A DNA stretch of 64,000 bases from Haliclystus octoradiatus. Taxonomy: Eukaryota > Cnidaria > Staurozoa > Stauromedusae > Haliclystidae. Of this stretch, positions 34,362 through 45,600 are shown piece by piece (positions within the stretch are counted from its first letter, which is position 1; every line of letters begins with the position of its first letter). Under the pieces are notes generated by a model. The model saw nothing but the letters and a program-made list of their open reading frames with translations, ran no database searches and was not told where the DNA came from. The DNA lies in the NCBI GenBank assembly GCA_916610825.1, contig OU744454.1, forward strand, positions 10,977,178-11,041,177, in the 5' to 3' direction. A program made the position numbers and the translations under genes.

Positions 34362-35585
34362 CTTCGTAACCTTCGTTGAATAATTTCACCAAAATGCTTG
34401 CCAGGATTCTTCAACAAGAGTAAGCCTATACTATTTCAGTACCAAAGTATATGCATTCAAAATAATTACAAAGTTCGTCAATAATTCAGAAGAGATGCAT
34501 TTATCATGCAAAGAGAACTCAACGAAAATAATCAATAACTGTCAATCATTAGAAATTTCTATTTAATTAAATAAAATCTGAAGATTTCAAACTGCAATTA
34601 TTGACAGCTGTCAATATCAGAATACTAAGTAAGTTATTGAACGAGGCTGCGTGTAATATTCACTATGCATCAAACTGAGGTCGAAGTTAATTGATAAAGC
34701 AAAGATTGAGGCAGATAACTTTTTTTCTATTTTTCGTTTTATTTGAAAGTTCGTGGAAGATTTGACCTAAACGTACTGAATATATGTACCAAGGTACCAT
34801 ATGCAAAATGAGTTTGAACATCGGCTGTAACAGAATCTATACGTTTGTGTTTCTAGATGATCTCACTAAATCTTTATAAAATGGCCTGGGGCTAGTTGAG
34901 GTGCACACTTTTCCATAATCATTTTTTTAGAAAATTAATGACTAGTTGGTTCTAAGTCATTTCAGTGCCGTTGTATATTAGTTTAAAAAGGTCATATTTT
35001 GGATAAAAGATTTGACGACTATTTTATCAAAGACTAGGCAATGCATTGCTAATCCAGAAAATAAACTTCATTAGCGTCATGGGGACTTTTTGTTTTATTT
35101 TATTAAATATGTAGCTAGAAATTTTCTATTTAATTATATATAGCAAAGTTCTGATAGAATAACGATGAACAGCAATTGGAAATATGTATACTGACTTAAT
35201 CACATCTTCAAACTTATTTGTTTTATCAAGTAAAATTATATTTAGACTTTGAACATGTTAATTACGTAGCGCATTAATACATGATAAAAAAATGATATTC
35301 TTGCAACTTTTGCTGATTCGCTTTTCAAGGCATTTGGCTGCCTGTTTGAAATGTCTTCCAATTTATTTGAATGTCTAATTGATGCTGATGAAAATCTTTC
35401 TTGAGTTAATCTTACTGTACTTGATATTACCATATGACAAACCAATAAAGTGTTCAAGGGGATCTAGAGAATCAGATGTATGATGTAATATTGTATAAAG
35501 TAGAGGTTTACAGGATCATGAGCCAATCCCAGACTCCCCATCAGGAGTATATGGTATATCCCATATTTGAACAGGAGTTGGACTT

Positions 35586-37086
35586 CAGTGAATGTCTTAC
35601 CAGGCTAGGCTTGAGCTGGAGACTAAGATACAATGCAGTCCTTGTTACTCCTTGTTGTTTCCTTTTAATTAAACAATGTACAAAATTGTTTGGCTATTCC
35701 AGTACATTAGAGGCTGGTTGGCTATGGATTTATATGACTATGAAGTCTAACGGAGGGAAATCTTACTTAGTATAATTACTTGGGATAAAATAATAATATT
35801 TCCTGTATAAAAACTAATAAAAGGCGTTCCCTTGAAGAAGTTCCTTCCACACTCTCTGAAGGGTATTCCTGATAAAATAAAAGGTTCTCCCCAAAGTTGT
35901 TCCTTCCACATTCCGTCAAGGAATATACCACTTCGAATACATTTGTGTTTTTCGATATCGGAGGAAATTGTGGTAGTGAGTTTAACATCAATTAATCCAC
36001 CGGGTCAAACATATTTACATGCACATATTGTCGACCAACTCTCCATTCAAATCCTCAAAAAAACATATCCCAACTACGGCTTTGGTAATTATTAAGTAGA
36101 CACACGACGTCATAAGTACAAATCCCCACGTTGTGAAGCATCGGTATGTTGTGAAAGGTTATAAAAGATAAATACTACCGACATACACGACGCCATCACA
36201 ACGTCGTGAAGACATTGTTTATCAAAACTGTTGTTTTAAATCCAATAATTTCATTCGAATCTACTTTGGCATAATCATACTCATTCGATGATGCAGTATC
36301 TCGATCACATCCTGTTCCACATTGAAAAGCCTGCATACAGACATTTAATATCAATTTAACTTCTCTTTCACGAAAGAGATGAGAACTGCGCGTTGGTAAA
36401 AGCTCAAAGAATATGTGCATGAATCCAATCCTGATCTGCTTTTGATGATCAGATTCCAATTTGATCCGATGATTCAATGTACTCTATCCGCAGGCTATAT
36501 GATGCGATATAAATCAATCGATAGAGGTCTGATATATATAGAAGCATTGACCCACGTGGTAAATGCGTTCTAGATTATCACAAAAGTCAGCAAGAAGAGT
36601 CAAGGGTATAACTAGTGAGTCTAATAACAAGTATCGAATAGTTCGTTCAGTTTGCCAGAATGACAAGGCAAGCTGCCAAATAATCTCTAAATCGTTCACC
36701 CGATATATTAACTGCATACATAATGTTGTGTTACATAAACAAGGAAAAGCATCTCTCTAAAATTAAATCAAATTTTGAAGAAAATTAACAAAACGCTGTA
36801 CATCAAATATCGATTTGCTTTGTGCCCTGAAACGGAACTGAACATCCAGTAACCTGCACATCTTATGCCAATGCCAATGTAGATATTCGTTCTTATACAT
36901 AGATATCTGTAACTTGATAATAATTACCTAAATTCTGATGATTATAAATACTTTAAAGTTTTGAGGGCGTTATATATAAATTCATCTTTAGTGTTATGGG
37001 GTCAACAGTTTGCATCTAAAGAGCTAATATAGGGAGTGGCAAAGTAGCTTCTGCTTTCTACAGTATTTGTCGAAAGTCACAAAAAT
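35586..37086. other. Unique region right of the duplication
   Basis: No supported gene. Inverted GTTGTGAAG/CGACGTCAT-type motifs lie around 36095-36215. Short ORFs here lack homology or splice context. Confidence 0.4.
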
Positions 37087-37341
37087 TTGTTGAGGTTACA
37101 ATCATGCCACATAAGCGAGAATGTCTATAGACTAAAGCCTGAATTAGGCTATGACGTAGTGGAATTGGAAATTCCGTATTTTAATCTTGATTCATTGGAA
37201 AAGAACTTCGAGGACGACGATATCAGCTATTTGTTTTCTAAATATTCTAATCTAATTGCAAATTTTGTACTTGGAATTCACTTATGGTATCAAATGATCT
37301 CTTCAACTTTATACACGCTTCTGCAAGTCTCTCATCTTTAA
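37087..37341 (+). pseudogene. Serpin fragment (degraded)
   Basis: The frame includes VELEIPYFNLDSLEKN then DDDISYLFSKYSNL, which fits the serpin segment covering strand 6A and the helix-I region (LEIPKFxLxSxYxLxxxLxxLGIxDLFxxxxxNL). The intact serpin 700 bp downstream has the equivalent MKIEIPKFKLSREYEVK. No other serpin part surrounds it, and no hinge or reactive loop follows. It is most likely a relic of an older serpin copy. It would be refuted if a profile search gave no serpin hit. Confidence 0.5.
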
Positions 37342-37975
37342 GTATATAATTTTTAATAGCTAAATGTTTTTTAAAATGTGTGATAAGATTTTTGGCTGGT
37401 TGTATCTTGCGGTATGTAGAAAAATCTTGTGAAATAGTTTGTCTTCTTACGTCTACGATATTATGCGGTCAAACAAGAAAGCATGTTTTGGGAGTGACAC
37501 GAGAACAGAAAACCACCATTCATTATTATAAATCTAAAAGTAAACAACAATTACTTTTTATTTTCTTCTCCGTAAGAATATTTTTATTTTTAACTAAAAG
37601 GAACTGGATTTTATAGTGCAAAGATTATATCGTTCGTTATCTAAATGGTGAAGAAATTCCGAAATAGTGCGTTTTTCTCAAACATTGAAATGCTATTTAA
37701 AGAAGTTATAATTTGAACTTTGAAACGCTCGTCATGAAATTTGGAACTTTTATATTATGTGGACACAGCATGTATATTGTATACTAAAAAAATTAAAAGA
37801 ATAACTGTCTAGATTATGAACGTTAAAATAAGAAGTGCTACATTTTGGTCTCGGGACTTCCTCTGTTGACAGCAACACTCGACTTATTCCAATCCATTTT
37901 GAGTGACAAAGCCTTTCATGACGCCATTTACAAGACATCTACTGCCACAAACAGAAAGCAACTCACAGAATCAAT

Positions 37976-39265
37976 ATGTTGGAAAAGTTGATTTTAATTG
38001 TTGGAATTTTTACTATTACAAATGGCTTAATTCATTTTCAAGGAGAGAATATTAAACAGAAAGCTATGCATTCTATAAGTTTAAATAAATTAAAATTGAA
38101 AAAGATATTACCAAATACTGTTTACGCCCATAATGAACTGGATATAGCCCACCATCTTAATCAATTTGCGTTAGAATTTTCTCATCGCTTATCAAAATAT
38201 GTTGGGGGAAATGATAATCTGTTCTTTTGTCCGTATAGCATCTATAGCAGTTTATCAGTTATTTATGCTGGAGTTGGGTCGGAAATGAAGAAGGAACTGG
38301 AAAGAATTCTAGGTTTAAATATTGCAAACGAATATCTGATGAGTCAATCTGTGAATATGGCTACAAGCGATTCTCCTCTTACGCAGAAAAATAAAAAGAC
38401 ATATTTCAAAATGGCAAATAAGCTATGGCTGCAAAAATCATCCAAAGTATATCGAATGCTTCGCAAGATTATCAATAGCTTTTATCGGGGTGCTGCCGGA
38501 AAAACGGATTTTCGTGGTAATCCGGAAAGTTCACGGATGAAAATTAATAAATGGATTTCATCAAAGACATCTTATAAAATCAGAAACTTTTTACCACCAT
38601 CAAGCATTTCCAAAAGCACACAATTTGTACTTGCAAATGCGGTTTACTTCAAAGGTGTTTGGAAATATCCATTTAAGCGAAGAAATACAAAAATGCGAAC
38701 ATTTTACATTGACGGAAATCGGAAATTTGTACAAACGAAAATGATGCTAAGAAATGGAATGGTCCGGTTTTCACACGATGAAAAATTAAAATGTGATTCT
38801 ATAGAGTTACCCTATGATGGAAACACATTTTCTTTGCTTATCGTGCTACCAAATATAAACTCAAAAATAACAAACCTAGAAGCTAACATCAGTAGCAATG
38901 ATCTGAAACGGATTTACAGTAATTTGAGATATGAAACAATGAAAATTGAAATTCCAAAATTTAAACTTTCAAGAGAATATGAAGTGAAAACAATATTATC
39001 ACAAATGGGCCTTCATGGATTATTTACATCAAATCATCGTAACTCTTCACCATCATGGAATAGTCTCCAATTATCAACTGCTGTACATAAATCTTTTCTT
39101 GAAGTCAATGAGAAAGGAAGCGAGGCTGCTGCAGCTACTGTATTTTTTCTTAGTAGATCTGCGAAACCTTATTTCAAAGCTAATAGACCTTTTTTATTCT
39201 ACATTAAACATCTGGACACAGGAGCAATATTATTTGCTGGGCGTTTAATGGACCCAACTAGATAA
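37976..39265 (+). CDS. Secreted serpin, inhibitory type, intronless
   Basis: A single open frame of 429 codons. Residues 1-17 form a signal peptide (MLEKLILIVGIFTITNG), so the product is probably secreted. Serpin landmarks in order: the helix-B region (FFCPYSIYSSLSVIYAGVGSE), the breach strand NAVYFKGVWKYPF at about residues 220-232, LPYDGNTFSLLIVLP, KIEIPKF, the hinge EKGSEAAAAT at 379-388, and the FKANRPFLFYI closing strand. The small-residue hinge is what inhibitory serpins need to insert the loop on cleavage. The loop carries Arg394-Ser395. Counted canonically Arg is P2, but with a loop one residue short it would be P1, as in trypsin-, thrombin- or furin-like targets. No introns interrupt it, suggesting either a retrocopy or an intron-poor clade. 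The exact protease target is unknown. Confidence 0.96.
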   Translation: MLEKLILIVGIFTITNGLIHFQGENIKQKAMHSISLNKLKLKKILPNTVYAHNELDIAHHLNQFALEFSHRLSKYVGGNDNLFFCPYSIYSSLSVIYAGVGSEMKKELERILGLNIANEYLMSQSVNMATSDSPLTQKNKKTYFKMANKLWLQKSSKVYRMLRKIINSFYRGAAGKTDFRGNPESSRMKINKWISSKTSYKIRNFLPPSSISKSTQFVLANAVYFKGVWKYPFKRRNTKMRTFYIDGNRKFVQTKMMLRNGMVRFSHDEKLKCDSIELPYDGNTFSLLIVLPNINSKITNLEANISSNDLKRIYSNLRYETMKIEIPKFKLSREYEVKTILSQMGLHGLFTSNHRNSSPSWNSLQLSTAVHKSFLEVNEKGSEAAAATVFFLSRSAKPYFKANRPFLFYIKHLDTGAILFAGRLMDPTR

Positions 39266-42200
39266 CAGTTTGCTGTGATAACCGTTCTATTAGATTATTG
39301 TAATCTACTCCGTGCCTCTCGTGATAGAGTCCTCAAATGATTAATCTCATAATACGCAATATATCCGGCATATTAGCTATAATAGAGACATTCATTAGGT
39401 GAATTTTCGAGTGATGGCGTGGAACTGCCTTTTGGACTTTTCAACGACATTTTAAATATTACCACCTCATTTATTATATACTTAAATTATAAAAAAAAAG
39501 AAATATCGCTTGTAAAAGATGCCAAATTTTGTCCTTCAATTTCGGTGCACTTTTTAGAAGATATATATTATATAAACATCAATTATCTAATAATTTATCG
39601 AATGCATACGGTACATCATTCGCCTTTTGGATTACTAGATTTTCAATATACGAACATTTCTGATCAAATATATACAAGTCATATAATATACCCAATTACA
39701 ATTTACACCATTCATTTTTATATTTATTTTAAATAAAACCGGAAAAATATTTTGTTTTTGGAATTATGCTATTGTATTATGTTGAAGAAAAAATTGTTTT
39801 CTAGAACATTATATATAGAGGAAGTAAGCTTGCTTTAAATGGCGAACAATTATACAAACCGTGTAATCGAAAAACGTATGGCAGACGATCCTGAGTGTTG
39901 CGTCTTCTGAAAGACTGTAAAATCGTTTGATGCACAAATAGGAAGGGTTGAAATATTGGATTGCTGTTTAAGCAGAATTCAGCAGATTGGAGTGCGGGAA
40001 ATTTCACAGTGAAATTTGCATGATAATGAAATTGCTGGTCCTTTGAAATAGAGAAGTACCAATCATTATTTTCATTGCATTTGTAAATGGTTTGCAAGTT
40101 GATTTGTGATGGTGGAGGGAGCAACTCACGTAGGGTCGTATATATAAGCGGATGTGCTTGTTGACAGAGATAGATTCCTTGTATTTTGTAGTTTTTTTTT
40201 TTAATTTACACTTCTACCTTCTAATAACTGTCTATGAGCTGAAGTTACAAGTCACAAACAGACATGGCGGTCTCTAATGCGTCCCATGTAATTCATAGAT
40301 TATAAAATGCTAGAGATAAGCCTGTTGCATAATTCTTCAGACTCAGGATGCCCAGACTATTTAGACTGGAAGACTGATAGTAGACTTATTGGCTAAATTC
40401 GAGGTTAAACTTAAGCCTAGTACATTGTTGTACGGTTATAAAGCTGCCAAATTGAAGTACACCAGTCATTAATCATTTACTTTACTTAAACAGAATTTCT
40501 TTTTGAATTTAATACATTTAGCACTGAGAGTTTCATGCGTTTAATTGTGATCTTCTTCTGAAGATCGAAATTAAGCGCGTGAAACTCTGGGTAACGGAAA
40601 TAGGCTTTATCCTCATCTTTGTCTCGTATTATATAATGCTCTGTTTTAATCAACACTGAGCACTTTCATATTATATGTATCTGAAATCACATTCATTATA
40701 ATTAATTTTTTAATTTATTATCATATATTCAGTACTATTTGAAAAGAAAAAACGTTTTTTTTTTTAGACCAAAGCTTTATAATAATACACCCTATCGAAA
40801 CATAGCGGACAACTATATCGGAGATTCGGAGTCCTTTAATTAAATAATAGAATACACGGATATAGATTTGGTTGGCGCTGACATTACCACAGGTTTAGAT
40901 GTTGTTTTTTGTTTTGAAATAGAGGTGCTCTCTTCTACGTGAAATACATCAACACATTATATTTCTAACTAACACTTCATTTATCTCAAATAATTTGAAT
41001 TAGTACAGTGGTATAAAGTGAAAAAATAAATTTATGACTGAGCATTTTTACAACTACAAGATTATGTCTTACAACTGAGAAGTTTTATCAAGATTCTTCT
41101 TCTAAAACTCAAATAAGATATTTAAATCATTTATCATGTGCATACTTTAGCAGACAAATGGTTTGTGCAGCACATCAGATTATCCGATAATAGATTACGA
41201 ACCATCTATAATCCGAATTTGGAAAATAATCCGATCACATCTTTCTCAAAAATCCATAAATTATACGTGAGTGATGGCACAGCTAAGGCAAGGTAATGAA
41301 GTTTTGAAACTGGATACAATTAAAGCACTCCGGGCTTTATTCCCCTTACAAGATAGAAAATATTTACACTCACCCCATTCAGATAGATGGATATAGATTT
41401 ATGTAAGACAATTATAAACGAGAAGTATTCAGATAACACCTGTCTATAACGGTCACCTCCGTATAGAAGCCATTTCCATAGTATTTTCAATAGCAGTAGA
41501 ACATCACTATTTTCATCATCCTCAATAATACAGAGAGATATTTTCATTATCTTATCTGTTTTATTTGTGTTGATTTTGACCGGGGGCACCAGCTTTAGAT
41601 GGACGGGAAGGTACCTCTTTGAAAAAAAGTAAAGGATCCAAAAAGTTTCAAAAATTTGAAAATTAGGCTCAGAAACTCTCAAAAATCTTCAAATTTCAAA
41701 AGATCTTTACAATTCGAAAATGAAGACTCAAAAAATTCAAGAATCTGAAATTTCCTATCTAAAAAGTATTTTTCTAAGCTGGAATACGGACTCAAACAAG
41801 TGGCACAACCCGCATAGCTGTCATATGGGAGTTTCCCCGGAGATTTGAGGTATAATTTCTTCTTGTTGGGCAAACGAATATTGTTCATGTCCAATTTTCC
41901 AATTTGACTTGCGAAGTTAAAAACGATTGATAGTTGGACACCGAATAGTTTTGCTTAAAAAATAATAACAACATTCTTGCATTTTTCCTGTGTAAACTGT
42001 AATCTAGCCTAACCTAACTGTAACCTAACTATAAAAGTATATACTTATCAAATATAGCATTCATGTAGCTGCTTGTAATTTAAAGGTTTTAACAACGACT
42101 AAAGCAAAAACACCAATATATGAATTTGTTTTAGTTTAGCAAAGAGATAATTTGCATGTAACAATGAACAAAAAATTAATAAATCAAGTTTAGAATATAA

Positions 42201-42418
42201 TTACATAGGTGTGGCTATATAATGTTTATTAAATTCCTATATATGTATATTTATATATTTATCACAAATCTAAACATCAACAACATGTAAACAAATAAAC
42301 ATTAAGAACAAATCTATAAATGCAGATATTTGCACAAAATTATTGTGAGTTTTTAAAACAACGTTTTTACGTTTTTTTTTTATAGCTATTATTTACATGA
42401 ATAATGTTGTCTATTGGA
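39266..42418. other. Intergenic region between serpin and TRIP12 (tail-to-tail)
   Basis: The serpin and TRIP12 converge here. Visible items are a TATATATAAG motif at about 40138, a long hairpin at 40528-40587 and a pogo-like MITE piece near 41433-41500. A TTTATT at 42225 could be the TRIP12 polyadenylation signal (AATAAA on the - strand). Short AT-rich ORFs look spurious. Confidence 0.45.
40528..40587. repeat. Long imperfect hairpin
   Basis: Two 28-base arms (GAGTTTCATGCGTTTAATTG... and its mirror) flank the loop TTCT. About 24 of 28 positions pair by Watson-Crick and further positions pair by G-U in RNA. Confidence 0.8.
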
Positions 42419-42615
42419 TCATGATAAATGAAACGCATTCTTTCCTTCAAGATACGCCATTTTTAATTTTTCACCCATAATCTCTGCAGATGAATAATCT
42501 GGAAGTTTGAGATAATTCACGCATGTCATTACTGATGGTAGATAAGTGTCTGGATTTGCTGGTGCTTCGACCGTCTTTCGTACGATTGTTAAAGGTGGAT
42601 TAAGACTTCGGAATC
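42419..42615 (-). CDS. TRIP12: TRIP12 terminal exon with HECT catalytic cysteine
   Basis: It encodes [18 protein letters not shown] then [18 protein letters not shown] and ends NAFHLS-TGA. The cysteine in TCVN accepts ubiquitin from the E2. The terminal FHLS follows the HECT rule of an aromatic residue near the end. Confidence 0.97.
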
Positions 42616-45600
42616 CTGCAGAAATCAATAAGAGAAGAAACTACATTTTCCACAAAAGTAATCTTAGTAAATAAAAATATACATAACATTTATTTGAAAT
42701 ATATCTACTACAAATTTATACTAAAGCTACCCAAACTTTACGACAATGTTGACTTATTTATACAGATTTTCATTCGATGGAAAATTGAGATGGCAAAGAG
42801 GATTCTGTTAGGTCAACAAAAGCAGATCTCTATATTTTGTATAAAATTGTACATGGCATTACTGACGTTCCATTTGGCGAACTTTATATAAAAATCTAAA
42901 TATTTATTGAGGTCTCATAACATTGAAACCTCTTTTTAACCCAAGAAATGATTGTGTGAGATTTCAATGTTTCTGCTGAGTCATCCCTTGGTGGAACTCT
43001 TTACCAGACGTCTTAGTAGATTCTACTAGTGTTTGTTCTTTAAAAAGAGGGCTTGATGTGATCAGCATCTCACCCTTTTGTAAATTACTTTTTTTTAAGT
43101 TTGCAAGTCCATTGTAATAATTATAATATCATATGCATGTACTGTACTCTGGAAATACATAATTCTTATCATATCTAATTTTATTTACTTATAGACTACA
43201 TTTATCCTAACAACTTGCTTGTAAATATAGGCTACATTTTAGCGAGATAATTTGACGTGACGCCGCTTTGTTTTGCCCGTCAATGTTGACAAAATTGATG
43301 ATTTGAAAACATGATGTAGAATCCATCAACACGTGTATACAGTAGACTTTGTAGAGATAATTAAACACACAAATACAGCACTATATTTTGATTATATACT
43401 CAACTTTTACTAGGCAAGACAGGAAAGGAATACATAACTATAGAAAAAATGTTATGCGAATTATTTCTTTCCATTTAAATCTTTTATGAACCTGTTATTC
43501 ATTTTTTTTTTTGCCTTGCCTAATAATGACTGCAATACAATACTGTGTGTTTCTATAATTGATTCATATAAATAATTATCATGAATTTAAGGATATCAAA
43601 GCAACTTACCCCCGACTGGTAATCTCGGACTTCCAGTAACAAATTGTAAAAAACAACGTTGGTCTTCATCATTGTATTCACTCAAAACACCAAACAGGAC
43701 ACGAATGGCATTGCTTCAAAATGAAAATAATAAAATCAATGATTGGAGAAATTTAAATTGAAGAAAAGCGAACTCCCACAATGGTTTATACTGATTATTT
43801 TTGGATATTTGCTGGGGGATTGTCAATTTGAGTATAGCTGGAACAACAGCCGGAATGACAGGGTTCGTAGGCATTCTTGAGTTGTGAAGAGAGCACTATA
43901 AAGTATATATACCGGTGAAAACAGTTCATGAAAGTTAAATGGCCCAATTTTGAAAAACAGTCCAATGAAAGTTCATGAATAGTTCATGAACTATTTATAA
44001 GGTTTCATTGAGCAGTTCATAACGTTAGTGAATTTTGTCGCAGGGATAACGACTTACATTTTTGTACTTCATACACTTGTTTATAATAACAATTAATTGA
44101 TTAATTAAAAAATATTATGCTACGTCCAAAGGGCCAACGCACTTCATAGATCAATGAACTTAGTTCATGTCATCGATATCATCAACCAAACCGAGCCAAC
44201 GTTAGTTTATAAGCGAGGAAACAAACCCGAAAACTATGCCATCAACGTGTCTAGCCAGCCCTACAAGAGTATCATGCAATTAAACAGTCTAATCGGATAT
44301 AGTTGATACCATACCTGTCATGATTGAATCCGTGATCAGGTCGACATGATTCTGTTAAATCTAAACGAATGAGAAATAGAATCAATTAACACGTCGTGCA
44401 TACTGTAGAGATATATGTTCAAGCAACATAGGAATAGCATTGCTAATGCCTCTCGCCACGGTAGTTACAGTGAGTATGGTAATATCAATCCACGTCAAAT
44501 GAAAAGAATAGTATGTATAATTATAGGAGGTTAGGAATTCCACTGACTTATTAATGTGACTGGAATGGTTGGTGGTGTCAGGTCTGCCTTTAAACTGCTA
44601 GTGTCCTGCATGTAACTATTGTCACCTCACCTCAACCAATCACCTAGGCCAAATGTATGGTAATATCAAGGTGAATGGTTTAACAGCAATTAATACAACT
44701 GCAAATAATTCCAAGCTGATTATCATAAATGTTACCATTTACCAACAATGGGATTCACTCTCACCAATGAAATGAGTTACTAACCTTTAACGTCCCATTT
44801 CTCACTTCGGCTACCACACAGCAACATATCAAGCTACAAAAATAGAAAAGATAAGTATCACAGCAAAGTTTTCAAGTTTGATCATATTACTATTACTGAA
44901 TAGGAAATTACCGTCTAAATTATTGTGAAGGAATTGAGGTAGGTAGAGGGTTTAAATGAAAACTAGATGAGACTCATTAACTCAAAGAGACTAGCTAGTA
45001 GTCTTACCCATCTCCTTGTATAATCTCATTTGAAAATTGTGAAATAAGTGACATTTGAAATGAAGAGCAAGATGATTATCGCCTTGGGCATAGAAAATTA
45101 TGCACAAATAATATAAAAATAAGTAAATCTGTTTTCAATTCCGAAAAAGCTATGAAGCAATTTGCACACAGTTTCCTGTGAGCTATTGAAATTTGGTGCA
45201 CAAAATGCACCAGAAAATCACGAGCCGCCACAACGAGTGAATTTTGCCTGCCAGTTTACTCCCAGGTGACTCAAGTGCACCAAATATCAATAGCTCATAG
45301 GCTAACTGTGCGCCAATCGATTTGAATTATAACTTGTACAACTTTATAAACATTTACTTGACTTTCTTACTCACAAGCTAATGTTTCTGAAAAATCCTGA
45401 TCAAATCGAAATTCTTAATCGTGACATCAACTTCGACATTGCAAGATCGACTGCGTATTCGAACTTGGTTTCGTTCTTTGTTGAAATGATGATTTGTCAT
45501 CATAAAATTAAACCAATCAGATTAATCGAATCAATTACTTAAACTATACAAAAAGCATGGGTGAACTGCTGGCCTATGTCATGTCGTGTCTCTCGATACT

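Larger units (their letters stand above)
20341..35585. repeat. Tandem segmental duplication, unit 2
   Basis: It starts exactly where unit 1 ends and repeats its content in the same orientation: matches at 20341-25179 and 33760-35585. The intervening 25180-33758 is an insertion or retained sequence absent from unit 1. The junction ACTT is shared by both outer ends (13222-13225 and 35582-35585). Confidence 0.92.

Noticed and set aside
35476..36477. Several 70-99 codon ORFs right of the duplication
   Set aside because: The first crosses the duplication boundary without a matching frame in unit 1. None has recognisable motifs.
39419..40124. ORFs of about 105 codons on both strands after the serpin
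   Set aside because: Composition is AT-driven (Ile/Tyr/Phe-rich) with no domain, leader or paralogue. The TATA-like motif near 40138 points away from them.
41320..41894. Two leftward ORFs of 120 and 71 codons
   Set aside because: They overlap a pogo-like MITE piece and low-complexity TTTCAAAAATTTGAA tracts, with no homology or splice context.
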